Below are positions 43,148 through 50,976 of a stretch of 50,976 nt of DNA, one piece after another; position 1 is the stretch's first letter, and each line of letters starts with the position of its first letter. Origin of the DNA: Pseudoalteromonas sp. 3D05 (lineage in GTDB: Bacteria > Pseudomonadota > Gammaproteobacteria > Enterobacterales > Alteromonadaceae). The stretch lies in contig NZ_PDUS01000024.1 of assembly GCF_002723455.1 (NCBI RefSeq), forward strand, positions 763-51,738. The letters are read 5' to 3'. The notes beneath the pieces were generated by a model, which did not search any database, was not told the origin of the DNA, and saw only the letters and a list, made by a program, of their open reading frames with translations. The position numbers were made by a program, and so were the translations under genes.

Positions 43148-45310
43148 TTAGTATTGCTTTGCATGATCCACTAATATTGACGGTGTTAGGACTTGCGGCA
43201 ATACAACGGGAGTATCTTCGCCCTTCTTATACCATAAATAAAGTGGTACACCTGAGCGCCTTTGTTGCGATAGAAATTCCGTTATCTGACTATCTCCATT
43301 AGTCCAATCACCGACCATAACTGCAACATTATTTTGTTTAAATGCATGTTGCACTTCATCACGATCAATCGACGTTTTCTCGTTAACTTTGCAAGTTAAA
43401 CACCAATCAGCTGTGAAATATACAAACATATCCTGCTTAGCGCGTAACTCAGCTAATTTATTCTGATCAAAGCTCAAAACTTGCGTACCTTCTTTTTGCA
43501 CTGAGCTAACATTCAATTCATCCGAATTAGGTATTGTATAAATTGAGAGCAATAAAGGAATGAAGGTAAATAGAAGCGCAGGCCACCATTTTCTTTTATG
43601 TTGAGATTTTTGCCATGCACCAGTTAACCATAATCCAAATGTTGATAACATTGTCGTAGTTAAAATCATCATCACATACGTATCAGTTGATTGACGTAAT
43701 AAGATCCAAACCAATCCTAGAGTTGTGATAAACATCGGTATAGAAAGTATTTTACGAGCGGTTATCATCCAACCACCAGGCTTAGGTAAACACGTTCTTA
43801 GTTTCGGTATAAAACTCACCAAAAGAAACGGCAATGCCATACCAAAACCTAAGCCAGCGAAGATCATTAATGCAATACTCATCGGCAATACTAAGGCAGC
43901 ACCTAGTGCGGTTGCCATAAATGGACCAGTACAAGGTGTTGCAATAAGGGCCGCTAGACCCCCTGTCCAGAAGTCCCCCATAGGACCTTTTTGATCTTGC
44001 AGTTTTGAGCCAGAAGTTAAAGTACCAATTTCAAATAAACCAGCTAGATTGAACCCTATTGCGCTCATTAATACGATTAAGACCGAAATCATTACTGGGC
44101 TTTGTAACTGAAAAGCCCAACCAATCTGATGCCCTAAAGCCCGTAAGCTCAAAATAGCAGCGCCAAGAACAAGGCACACTAATACTGCACCTAAAGTGTA
44201 AGCTATTGCGCCTATTTTGGCTCTTTCTTCTGAACTTTGGTGAGAAAGACTCAGTATTTTCAGACTAAGAATAGGAAACACACACGGCATAATATTAAGC
44301 AGTAGACCACCTAAGATTGCTCCTAACAAAGCAGTAATGGCTAACCACCATGAATTGGGCCCGTTAGTATCTTTAGCGTTATCAACGGTCGGGGTAAAAG
44401 CGATAGCCTCGGTTTTATTTGCACTAAAACTGAGCCCGATACCATTTTTTAATACCAAGACCCCTTTAAAAACAGGTTCTAGATTGTCTCCAACTTGAGT
44501 TTGCATCAAAAGCTCATCACCCTTATGCTGCAAAGCTTGTTTCGCATTATTAACAATCATGCCATTGATAACGGGGTAAATATGCGCACCTTCAATGTCC
44601 ACGCTACTTGGTAAGGGTAATGCGAGTGTTAATTTACTTTTATCGACCGAAAAACGCCCCACAGCTGCCATTGGTTGTGGCAGTTTTTGACGCCATTGAT
44701 CAAACAGTTCTTTATTTGAGTCATTACTCGATTTTTTATCCAATAACAATTGGGAGTCTTCACCAACAGTAAATGTATGCTCTACCGTTTGTTGTTCTGG
44801 CAAGCAAGATGTAGGATTACAAACCAAATAACTCATATCGACTTTGATAGGTACTGAAGTTCCCACCGCAATAGCTTTACTAACTGTTATTGGAGCAAGT
44901 AATATATACTGATCATGATAGATATAATTCATAATATCACTGGTCACAAGTTGGCTTGGCGCAGGGTATTTTACTTCACCCGCTTCAATCCCTTTTGGCA
45001 AATGCCAATCAAAGCGGGTCGGAAATCCGGCATCACCCGGGTTAGTCCAATATCCATGCCAACCCTCTTTAGGTGTCATTATCAGAGCTAGATCTTGCGT
45101 CATGTCAGATGCTATGTGTCCGGATTCTGTCATCATAGAAACTGATAATAGGCGCTGAGTATCACCTTGACCCGTAGCTATCACATGTGATGAGCATGCT
45201 AAGAGGACGAACAAAAGTGTTTGTTTTAAAAAAGTACTCGGTTTAAATGAATAGACAGAGTTAAAACAAGCTGTCCATTTTTTCAATGATCGTAATAAAG
45301 ATGATTTCAT
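43148..45310 (-). CDS. DsbD/ScsB-like thiol:disulfide transporter
   Basis: An inner-membrane electron carrier of about 720 residues that moves reducing power from cytoplasmic thioredoxin to the periplasm. It has an N-terminal periplasmic domain with a Cys pair (LVCNPTSCLPE), a DsbD-type membrane core with MPCVFPILSLK and TPCTGPFMATALG, and a C-terminal thioredoxin-like domain with CLTC (ADWCLTCKVNEKT). The long N-terminal domain resembles ScsB more than E. coli DsbD. ATG 45310 is preferred over a TTG at 45355. It follows its redoxin partner gene by about 45 bases. Confidence 0.85.
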   Translation of the reverse strand: MKSSLLRSLKKWTACFNSVYSFKPSTFLKQTLLFVLLACSSHVIATGQGDTQRLLSVSMMTESGHIASDMTQDLALIMTPKEGWHGYWTNPGDAGFPTRFDWHLPKGIEAGEVKYPAPSQLVTSDIMNYIYHDQYILLAPITVSKAIAVGTSVPIKVDMSYLVCNPTSCLPEQQTVEHTFTVGEDSQLLLDKKSSNDSNKELFDQWRQKLPQPMAAVGRFSVDKSKLTLALPLPSSVDIEGAHIYPVINGMIVNNAKQALQHKGDELLMQTQVGDNLEPVFKGVLVLKNGIGLSFSANKTEAIAFTPTVDNAKDTNGPNSWWLAITALLGAILGGLLLNIMPCVFPILSLKILSLSHQSSEERAKIGAIAYTLGAVLVCLVLGAAILSLRALGHQIGWAFQLQSPVMISVLIVLMSAIGFNLAGLFEIGTLTSGSKLQDQKGPMGDFWTGGLAALIATPCTGPFMATALGAALVLPMSIALMIFAGLGFGMALPFLLVSFIPKLRTCLPKPGGWMITARKILSIPMFITTLGLVWILLRQSTDTYVMMILTTTMLSTFGLWLTGAWQKSQHKRKWWPALLFTFIPLLLSIYTIPNSDELNVSSVQKEGTQVLSFDQNKLAELRAKQDMFVYFTADWCLTCKVNEKTSIDRDEVQHAFKQNNVAVMVGDWTNGDSQITEFLSQQRRSGVPLYLWYKKGEDTPVVLPQVLTPSILVDHAKQY

Positions 45311-45355
45311 TGTGCGCCTATTTTTAAATAGCATTATATGGTTAAAAGCTACCAA

Positions 45356-46420
45356 TTATTTAAATGAAGAAATGGTTTCTAATGCCTGACTAAAGTCACC
45401 ATCTTGAATTGAGGACTTCATAGTCACTTTACCTTCAGAATCTATTAGTGTGATGGTTGGCAGCTGGTTAACACCAAACAACTTGAATAGTGAGCTATCT
45501 TTATCAAATACGATAGGTAACGTTGTACCATAGCTTTTACGATAATCGTTTAGATCATTTATTGAAGACCATAGGTTCGTCGATACCGTGACCCATTGTA
45601 CTTCTGATGATTTTGATTTTTGCTCTAATAGTTCACGCACTTCAGTGCACGCTTTAGACGTGGTTGGCTCGGTTTCTTCTAAGTACCATTCACACCAAGG
45701 ACCAAAAAAAAACATACCAACTTTTTTACTGGTTGGCGTATTAAACTTTACATCGAGATTTGTGTTATCAATAGTGGATAAAGTCATGTCTGATACTTTA
45801 TCACCTACTTGATAACCTGAATTGTTATCTACAAAAGTTGGGTTTATCACCGCTTGTTGGCTTGGTTTTTCAGCTACTACTTCATCTAAAGCTCGGTGGA
45901 ATTCTTTGTCATCAACATGACCAAAATAAGCGAACTTGCCACTTTTATCGATCAACAAATGTTGAGGCGTAACACGTAACTGGAAAGCACGTGCTAATTC
46001 ACCATTATCAATTGTAATTGGCATAGTTAACCCCATTTTTTTACGAAACGCGGTTACCGATTTTACATTGTCGCTAATACCAGTATTAATCGCGATAACT
46101 TGAACTTGCTCGCCATATTTCTCGTAAATTTCTTCAAAGCCCGGCATTTGCTCGCGACAAGGGACACACCATGTAGCCCAGAACTTAATGTAGACCGGCT
46201 TTTTTCCATACACTTCAGCCAAATCAATCTCTTTGCCATCAATTGTTTTTACAGTCATTTGAGGGGCAGGTGTACCAACTAAGTTTTCACCCGCTGATTT
46301 TGCTCTTCGCTCACCATCAGCAGAGTAATCATCGGTTGCATGCGCCATCTGCATGAGAGCAATTGAGCATAATAGTGTTAGTAAAGATGTTTTCATCCAA
46401 CGAACCAATCGTATTGACAT
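45356..46420 (-). CDS. periplasmic TlpA-like protein with two thioredoxin-like domains
   Basis: A 354-residue secreted protein with a signal peptide ending MAHA. Domain 1 (about 48-185) has the active site WATWCVPCRE (C85, C88) and a TPQHLLID cis-Pro loop. Domain 2 (about 205-354) repeats the fold, but its active site reads FFFGPWCEWY, with Tyr246 replacing the second cysteine; another Cys (C258) lies nearby. It probably receives electrons from the DsbD/ScsB-like protein encoded next. Its target is unknown; copper-stress or cytochrome roles are guesses. Confidence 0.85.
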   Translation of the reverse strand: MSIRLVRWMKTSLLTLLCSIALMQMAHATDDYSADGERRAKSAGENLVGTPAPQMTVKTIDGKEIDLAEVYGKKPVYIKFWATWCVPCREQMPGFEEIYEKYGEQVQVIAINTGISDNVKSVTAFRKKMGLTMPITIDNGELARAFQLRVTPQHLLIDKSGKFAYFGHVDDKEFHRALDEVVAEKPSQQAVINPTFVDNNSGYQVGDKVSDMTLSTIDNTNLDVKFNTPTSKKVGMFFFGPWCEWYLEETEPTTSKACTEVRELLEQKSKSSEVQWVTVSTNLWSSINDLNDYRKSYGTTLPIVFDKDSSLFKLFGVNQLPTITLIDSEGKVTMKSSIQDGDFSQALETISSFK

Positions 46421-46503
46421 AACATTGTCCTATTTATATTGAAAATTTATAACTTCTGTTTTTTGTGAATACAGCCATAAAGACTAGAGAAATTAGAAGA
46501 ACA

Positions 46504-47106
46504 TCAAATACTCGCACGTAAGTGATCACATACTTGTTGCTGAATTTTATATATTTGTTGCTCTACAACTTCTGGATCACCCGCAGTTCCCTCAATAGAG
46601 AAGAAATGCAATTTAGTTAACCCTATCGTCGCGAGAATCGCTTTCATATAGGGCGTGAAAAAGTCTGGTTGATATGCCAATTCACCAGAAAAGCTCCCCC
46701 CTGAAGAAATCAAAATATACACCGGTTTATCTTTTAATAATGGTAGCTTTCCGGTGTTAGTTATCTCAAAAGTTTTTCCTGCTCGGACTACATAATCTAG
46801 CCAACACTTTAAGCTAGAAGGTAATGTATAATTATGCATCGGAGAGGTAATGATCAGTAGGTCAGCTTTTTCAAGAGAAGCAACAAGCCCATCGGATAAA
46901 TTGAGGCTGGCAGAATCAGTATGTGGGCTTGCTGAACCACATAAAACTTCAGCATAATGCCGATCTATATGAGGCAGCATTGTCACATCGAGAGTGTCTA
47001 GCTTAACCTCTGCGTTATCCAATAAGGTGTTCACCATAACTTGGGCAATGAGGTGCGTAGATGCTTGATCTTTCTTTGGGCTAGCGTTAATCAATAATAC
47101 GTTCAT
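46504..47106 (-). CDS. AzoR-like FMN-dependent NAD(P)H oxidoreductase
   Basis: A 200-residue flavodoxin-fold protein. LLINASPKKDQAST forms the FMN phosphate loop, ITSPMHNYTLPSSLKCWLDY is typical of azoreductases and related quinone reductases, and SSGGSFSG binds the flavin. Such enzymes reduce quinones and azo or nitro compounds with NAD(P)H. ATG 47106 is chosen from the family start and a GGGGA ribosome site, giving up an unlikely N-terminal extension. It is divergent from a MocR regulator, which probably controls it. Confidence 0.88.
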   Translation of the reverse strand: MNVLLINASPKKDQASTHLIAQVMVNTLLDNAEVKLDTLDVTMLPHIDRHYAEVLCGSASPHTDSASLNLSDGLVASLEKADLLIITSPMHNYTLPSSLKCWLDYVVRAGKTFEITNTGKLPLLKDKPVYILISSGGSFSGELAYQPDFFTPYMKAILATIGLTKLHFFSIEGTAGDPEVVEQQIYKIQQQVCDHLRASI

Positions 47107-47152
47107 ATTTCCCCAAATAGTTATTTTTGAATTACCAATTATCATAAGGTGG

Positions 47153-47235
47153 TTATAATATCGTGCTATATGGATTATAATAAGTGCCATAAATTAACTA
47201 TTATTATAGGCCATATTTAGAGTCCATAATAAGTG
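47153..47235. promoter_or_regulatory. repeated TATAATA operator-like sites between azoR-like and MocR genes
   Basis: TTATAATA occurs at 47153-47160 and 47175-47182, 22 bases apart. ATAATAAGTG occurs at 47177-47186 and again at 47226-47235, and an inverted relative CTATTATTATAGG lies between. MocR-type regulators often bind direct repeats near their own promoters, so these are candidate operators. Confidence 0.4.
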
Positions 47236-47244
47236 GGTATGTTG

Positions 47245-48648
47245 ATGCCTAAAATATTAGCTTACAAACAAGTTTACCAACGAATTCATAGCGCTATTTT
47301 AAAAGGCACATTAAAGCCTGGCGAACGAATTCCTTCTACACGAACATTAGCAAAAGAAATGGGCGTCTCAAGAGGGACGGTTGAAGAAGGCTACGCGCTA
47401 CTAAAAGCCGAAGGCTACCTCGAATCAAAAGGCCAAGCTGGAACACTTGTCAGTGAAAAACTTCATTCACAGCCTCGAGTATTACAAAGCAAAACGACAG
47501 CTCGTCAACCTGGGCTTCAATCTGAGGTAGAAATACCTCAAGTTCTGCCATTTCAACTAGGTATTCCAGCACTCGATAAGTTTCCAAAAGAAGTTTGGGC
47601 TCGTATGACTGCTAGGTGTGCAAGGAATATACATAAAGATGATCTTGCCTACCCATCAGTTTATGGTAACCCGCAATTAAGAGAAGCAATTGCTCAATAT
47701 TTGCAGTTATCACGTGGTATTCAATGTGAGCCCTCTCAAGTGTTTATTACTTCAGGATATGTAAATTCCATAAATTGGATTTTCCATGTTTTATTAAAAA
47801 AACATGCTTCAGTTGTAATGGAAGATCCCGGTTACCCTCTAACGCGTCAACTATTGATCAACAACGGTTTAACCCCGGTCCCAACGCCGGTTGATAAAAA
47901 TGGTATTCTTTTTAACTTCGAATCTAAACCTGATGCAGTTGTTGTAACACCAGCCCATCAAAGCCCGACCTGTGTATACCTTTCTTTAGAGCGAAGGCAA
48001 GCTTTACTCAATTGGGCGGAAACTAATAAACGGTGGATTATTGAAGATGACTATGACGGCGAATATCGACATACAGGGCTTCCTTTACCAGCTTTAAAAA
48101 GCATAGATACACAAAATAGAGTGATTTACTCAGGAACGTTCAGTAAGGTCATGTTTCCAAGTCTACGCTTAGCATATATTGTCGTACCACCAAGCCAACT
48201 GACCGCCTTTGAGCAAGTATCAGAGCTCTTTGCTGGCAATGTGTCGGCGTTGACTCAAGCCTCGGTTCTTTCTTTCATAAAAGAAGGTCACCTCTCTCGT
48301 CATATTCAACGCATGAGAAAGCTATATAGGGAACGCCGCAACATAATGGCAACTGTATTTCAAAAAGTTTTAGGCTCTGCAATCAATATCGACCCACAGC
48401 CCGGTGGCATGAATATGATTGTGATGTTCACAGATAAAAGCATTAACGACAATACGCTAGCTAAAAAGATGATAGAGGCGGGTTTATTTGCCCAAGGGTT
48501 ATCTCAATGGGCTAATTCACAACAGGAACCAGGGGTCATTTTAAGCTTCACTAATATAAAAGATGAAGCTCAATGCTATGAATTAGCCTCTCGTTTTAAA
48601 GCCGTGCTATTTAGCTCTATTAATGACCATAGACAACCTATCTTTTAG
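47245..48648 (+). CDS. MocR/GabR-type regulator (GntR wHTH + aminotransferase fold)
   Basis: A protein of about 467 residues with an N-terminal GntR winged helix (PGERIPSTRTLAKEMGVSRGTVEEGYALLKAEGYLES) and a C-terminal class I aminotransferase-like domain. The PLP lysine lies in YSGTFSKVMFPSLRLAY, and EDDYDGEYRH is typical. PLP or an amino compound is the expected effector. GTG 47233, ATG 47239 and ATG 47245 are possible starts; I prefer 47245. It diverges from the AzoR-like gene and probably regulates it and itself. Confidence 0.88.
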   Translation: MPKILAYKQVYQRIHSAILKGTLKPGERIPSTRTLAKEMGVSRGTVEEGYALLKAEGYLESKGQAGTLVSEKLHSQPRVLQSKTTARQPGLQSEVEIPQVLPFQLGIPALDKFPKEVWARMTARCARNIHKDDLAYPSVYGNPQLREAIAQYLQLSRGIQCEPSQVFITSGYVNSINWIFHVLLKKHASVVMEDPGYPLTRQLLINNGLTPVPTPVDKNGILFNFESKPDAVVVTPAHQSPTCVYLSLERRQALLNWAETNKRWIIEDDYDGEYRHTGLPLPALKSIDTQNRVIYSGTFSKVMFPSLRLAYIVVPPSQLTAFEQVSELFAGNVSALTQASVLSFIKEGHLSRHIQRMRKLYRERRNIMATVFQKVLGSAINIDPQPGGMNMIVMFTDKSINDNTLAKKMIEAGLFAQGLSQWANSQQEPGVILSFTNIKDEAQCYELASRFKAVLFSSINDHRQPIF

Positions 48649-48694
48649 ATTACTTCTGGATATTTATATTCAGTGTGCATCAACCCATATGTAT

Positions 48695-48727
48695 CCCCAT
48701 AAATATGAATTATATATGGGGGTTTTA
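48695..48727. terminator. terminator between MocR gene and NDH-2-like gene
   Basis: CCCCATA pairs with TATGGGG across an AT-rich loop, followed by GTTTTAATTT on the plus strand. It lies between convergent genes and ends the MocR transcript. Confidence 0.6.
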
Positions 48728-48729
48728 AT

Positions 48730-49929
48730 TTACACAAAAGGAGCAAGTGGGTCAGCTAGTTTAAGAATAATATCAATATCAGCTTTAGGTGGATAAATTA
48801 ATTCGTTGGTAATTGATATTTTGACGGCTTTTGCTTCTTCCTTGACCATCTTAACTTGTTGGTCCCAACCTTCTGTAAAAACAGCCCCCCACGCTCCAAG
48901 ATCTAAACAAGTTACATAGTTTTCTTGCCTGTAATCAATTGTTTCACAACCAATCAAGCTCGCAGCAACATTGTGACCTGCAAACTTACCCATTTGTATT
49001 GCATGCTGGCAAGTCATCAGTGCGTGATTACCTTTATTATCGGTTAATGCATAAGCAACATCCCCTGTTGCAAAGACGTGATCTTCATTTATAACTTGCA
49101 ACGATGGTTCAACTTTTAATCGTCCTTGTGGGCCTTTTTGCTCAGGAAATACATTTGTGAGGTCATTGGCTTTGACGCCAGCAGTCCAAATAACTGTATC
49201 TGATTCAATTACTTCACCAGACGCCAAAGTTACTCCATGAGCTGAAATCTCAGCGACTTGTGCATCAAGCATCCAATCAATTGCTAAGTCATCTGTAGCT
49301 TGCTTAATGACATCTTGTAGTTCTTTACTGTAGTTTGAACCTATTTGATTACTACGCTCAACAATAATGACCTTTATTGGGGTGTTGTCATTAAGTTTTG
49401 CTTTGAGCCTTGCTGGCAATTCAGTTGCCATTTCGATACCAGTAAAGCCACCACCACAAACTACGACAGTATTACGGGCATTTGATGATGGTTGACTTGC
49501 TAAATTGTTGATGTGTTGATCAAGTACAATAGCTGACTCTATTTGATCGAGGTCAAAAGCATGCTCTGCTGTACCTTTGACAAGATCTGTTCGTAGATTC
49601 GAACCAGCAGCTAGCACTAGTCTGTCATATTGTTTACTCTTAGTGTTATTGCCATCCACAAAATGAACGATTTTATTTTTTAAATCGATATCACTAACCT
49701 TACCTGTTACAAAGCTCACGCCCATAACATCAAACACTGACATTAGTGGCGATACCATCGACCCAGCGTCGGCTTCATAAAAGCGAGGGCGGACACGCAG
49801 CTCTGCAACAGGAGCAATAACTGTAACCTGAATATTTTCTGCCCCTTGCAGCTTAGCTAAACGAGCTGCACTTAACGCAGCCCACATGCCAGCAAAACCA
49901 GCACCAATAATTACGATTTCTTTGTTCAT
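48730..49929 (-). CDS. NDH-2-like NAD(P)/FAD-dependent oxidoreductase
   Basis: A 399-residue flavoprotein with two Rossmann sites: FAD-binding IVIIGAGFAGMWAALSA at the start and NAD-binding VVVCGGGFTGIEMATELP in the middle. ATGDVAYAL is the second FAD motif. It resembles type II NADH dehydrogenases but lacks an obvious C-terminal membrane helix. It probably passes electrons from NADH to quinone or another acceptor. It is divergent from an Rrf2 regulator, which may control it. Confidence 0.85.
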   Translation of the reverse strand: MNKEIVIIGAGFAGMWAALSAARLAKLQGAENIQVTVIAPVAELRVRPRFYEADAGSMVSPLMSVFDVMGVSFVTGKVSDIDLKNKIVHFVDGNNTKSKQYDRLVLAAGSNLRTDLVKGTAEHAFDLDQIESAIVLDQHINNLASQPSSNARNTVVVCGGGFTGIEMATELPARLKAKLNDNTPIKVIIVERSNQIGSNYSKELQDVIKQATDDLAIDWMLDAQVAEISAHGVTLASGEVIESDTVIWTAGVKANDLTNVFPEQKGPQGRLKVEPSLQVINEDHVFATGDVAYALTDNKGNHALMTCQHAIQMGKFAGHNVAASLIGCETIDYRQENYVTCLDLGAWGAVFTEGWDQQVKMVKEEAKAVKISITNELIYPPKADIDIILKLADPLAPFV

Positions 49930-49989
49930 TAGTTATTCCTATTTTTTTGCCAATTAAGATTTAAATGAATCATACAAGATGAAATTAAA

Positions 49990-50035
49990 TCCGACAATAT
50001 TAATCGGAGTTTATTTTTTTAGTTGTTTCGACTAA
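49990..50035. promoter_or_regulatory. inverted repeats in the NDH-2-like/Rrf2 divergent promoter
   Basis: Two inverted repeats lie in the 159-base gap: TCCGA-N9-TCGGA (49990-50008) and TTAGTTG-TTT-CGACTAA (50019-50035, 6 of 7 pairs). Either could be the Rrf2 regulator's operator. Read by eye only. Confidence 0.4.
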
Positions 50036-50088
50036 GATAGGAAACAAGTTGCAACTACTACTTCAAATAAAAGTTTTAAAGGAAAAGC

Positions 50089-50601
50089 ATGGCGTTTTAT
50101 AGTTCAGGTGTGGAATATGGTATTCACTGTTTAGTAAATATGCTCGATGAACACGACCAGCCTATTGTCATGTCGGTTAGAGAAGCGGCTAAATTGCAAG
50201 GCGTTCCTTATGAATATTTAGGCAAAATATTTACTAAGCTCTCAAAGGCAGGGCTAGTCGAAAGCACAGAAGGCCGTAAAGGAGGCTTTAAGTTAGCAAA
50301 GCCTCCTGTAGACATAAATGTGCTTGATATTGTGCGGGCAATTGATGGTGGAAAATCCATTTTTGACTGCAAAGAAATTCGCCAACGAATGGATATTTTT
50401 TCAGATGATGTGCCAAGTTGGGCATGTAAAGGGATGTGTGGGATTCAAGCCGTTATGCGAAAAGCACAAGTTGAAATGGAGAAAGAGCTGGCTAGACACA
50501 ATATCTCAATGTTGTCTCAACAGGTTTACACAAAATCACATCGAACATATGCTGTAGAGTTAAAAGAATGGTTTGGTACTCAACGAAAAAATGTAGAGTA
50601 A
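50089..50601 (+). CDS. Rrf2-family transcriptional regulator
   Basis: A 170-residue regulator with the Rrf2 winged helix: YGIHCLVNMLDEH, the recognition segment EYLGKIFTKLSKAGLVESTEGRKGGFKLAK, then a dimerisation helix. Three cysteines, C94, C113 and C117, sit in the region where Rrf2 proteins such as NsrR and IscR bind an iron-sulfur cluster, but the spacing CX18CX3C differs from theirs. AAAGGAAAAGC precedes the start. It is divergent from the NDH-2-like gene, and redox or NO sensing is plausible. Confidence 0.88.
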   Translation: MAFYSSGVEYGIHCLVNMLDEHDQPIVMSVREAAKLQGVPYEYLGKIFTKLSKAGLVESTEGRKGGFKLAKPPVDINVLDIVRAIDGGKSIFDCKEIRQRMDIFSDDVPSWACKGMCGIQAVMRKAQVEMEKELARHNISMLSQQVYTKSHRTYAVELKEWFGTQRKNVE

Positions 50602-50976
50602 ATAAACTGTATTAGTATGTTTACCAAGGGATTATAAAGGTCAAATCACCGAGTAACTTTAACATAAATAGTATGCCAGCCAGTGATTTAACTGGCTAGA
50701 GTTCGTGCGGTTCCTTATGACACTTGCGATCTTTCAACTCTCAATACGGTGGTATTCACGTTATTTCTAAGCCACATGCTAGTAATATTAACACCAAGTG
50801 CCTTAGTCAGCTTAATTGAGACTCTCTGTTAGCCAGGATGCGGATTGAATAGTCTGCAGAAATAAACTAGACTGCAGAAATAAACTAGACAGCCACTATA
50901 ATTGAGCAAATAAAATAGTGCTATTATGTTTACTCTTTTGGGCTAAAACTCATCTTTTTTTCTATTATCACTCGCT
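50602..50976. other. gene-free right end with hairpin and short tandem repeat
   Basis: No gene is visible. A perfect 7-bp hairpin AGCCAGT/ACTGGCT (50678-50697) lies about 75 bases past the Rrf2 gene but lacks a T-run. Two exact 18-base copies starting CTGCAGAAATAAACTAGA occupy 50854-50889. CACTAT/ATAGTG form a loose inverted repeat just after. The region may continue into something outside the window. Confidence 0.45.
50854..50889. repeat. 18-base direct tandem repeat
   Basis: CTGCAGAAATAAACTAGA occurs twice back to back. Each unit begins with the palindrome CTGCAG. Two copies could be replication slippage or paired binding sites. Confidence 0.7.

Noticed and set aside
46504..47190. N-terminally extended form of the AzoR-like protein starting at 47190
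   Set aside because: The extra 28 residues lie over the operator-like repeats and are not part of the family; a good ribosome site precedes ATG 47106.
50678..50697. AGCCAGT/ACTGGCT hairpin as the Rrf2 gene terminator
   Set aside because: The hairpin is perfect, but no T-run follows on the plus strand, so intrinsic termination is not supported.

Overview
The window looks like a chromosomal segment of a marine gammaproteobacterium close to Pseudoalteromonas. The base composition is moderately AT-rich. The gene set and order (galU, thyA, lgt, a TSUP transporter, ptsP, rppH, then mutH, and eno-pyrG-mazG-relA-rlmD divergent from barA) and the protein sequences fit that group. No rRNA, tRNA, CRISPR array, prophage or transposase gene was recognised. 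The genus is inferred from gene content and protein similarity alone.

Region 1 (about 100-8530, all minus strand) is the most unusual block. Nine genes read as one surface-appendage locus: a SPOR lipoprotein, two DUF4402 pilin-like subunits, a PapD-like chaperone, a long usher-type outer-membrane protein ending in a SPOR-like domain, a second SPOR lipoprotein, and three tandem FlgO-like lipoproteins. A good sigma-54-type promoter precedes the first gene and a sigma-70-type promoter precedes the main pilin. The locus ends in a very palindromic element that supplies a terminator-like hairpin.

Region 2 (8600-26550) is conserved housekeeping. It covers UDP-glucose, dTMP, lipoprotein maturation, nitrogen-PTS, RNA 5'-end processing, mismatch repair (mutH), enolase, CTP synthase, nucleotide sanitation, ppGpp synthesis, rRNA methylation and the BarA sensor kinase. 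The rppH-mutH gap carries a cluster of DnaA-box-like sites.

Region 3 (26560-32340) holds smaller genes: a secreted phosphoesterase-like protein, a membrane-anchored unknown, an AzgA-type purine permease, a Sel1-repeat protein, a SulA-like division inhibitor behind LexA-like sites, YchJ and a small conserved protein. Two copies of a roughly 265-bp MITE-like element with terminal inverted repeats lie here.

Region 4 (32400-42530, all minus) is a five-gene signalling cluster: a REC-PAS-GGDEF-EAL protein, a REC-GGDEF protein, a Tat-exported polyamine-type solute-binding protein with no transporter beside it, and two hybrid histidine kinases of which only one has an HPt domain. It reads as a ligand-sensing phosphorelay that controls cyclic di-GMP.

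Region 5 (43140-50976) concerns redox functions: a DsbD/ScsB-like thiol transporter with a tandem thioredoxin-like partner, an azoreductase-like flavoprotein divergent from a MocR regulator, and an NDH-2-like dehydrogenase divergent from an Rrf2 regulator. The last 375 bases have no recognisable gene.
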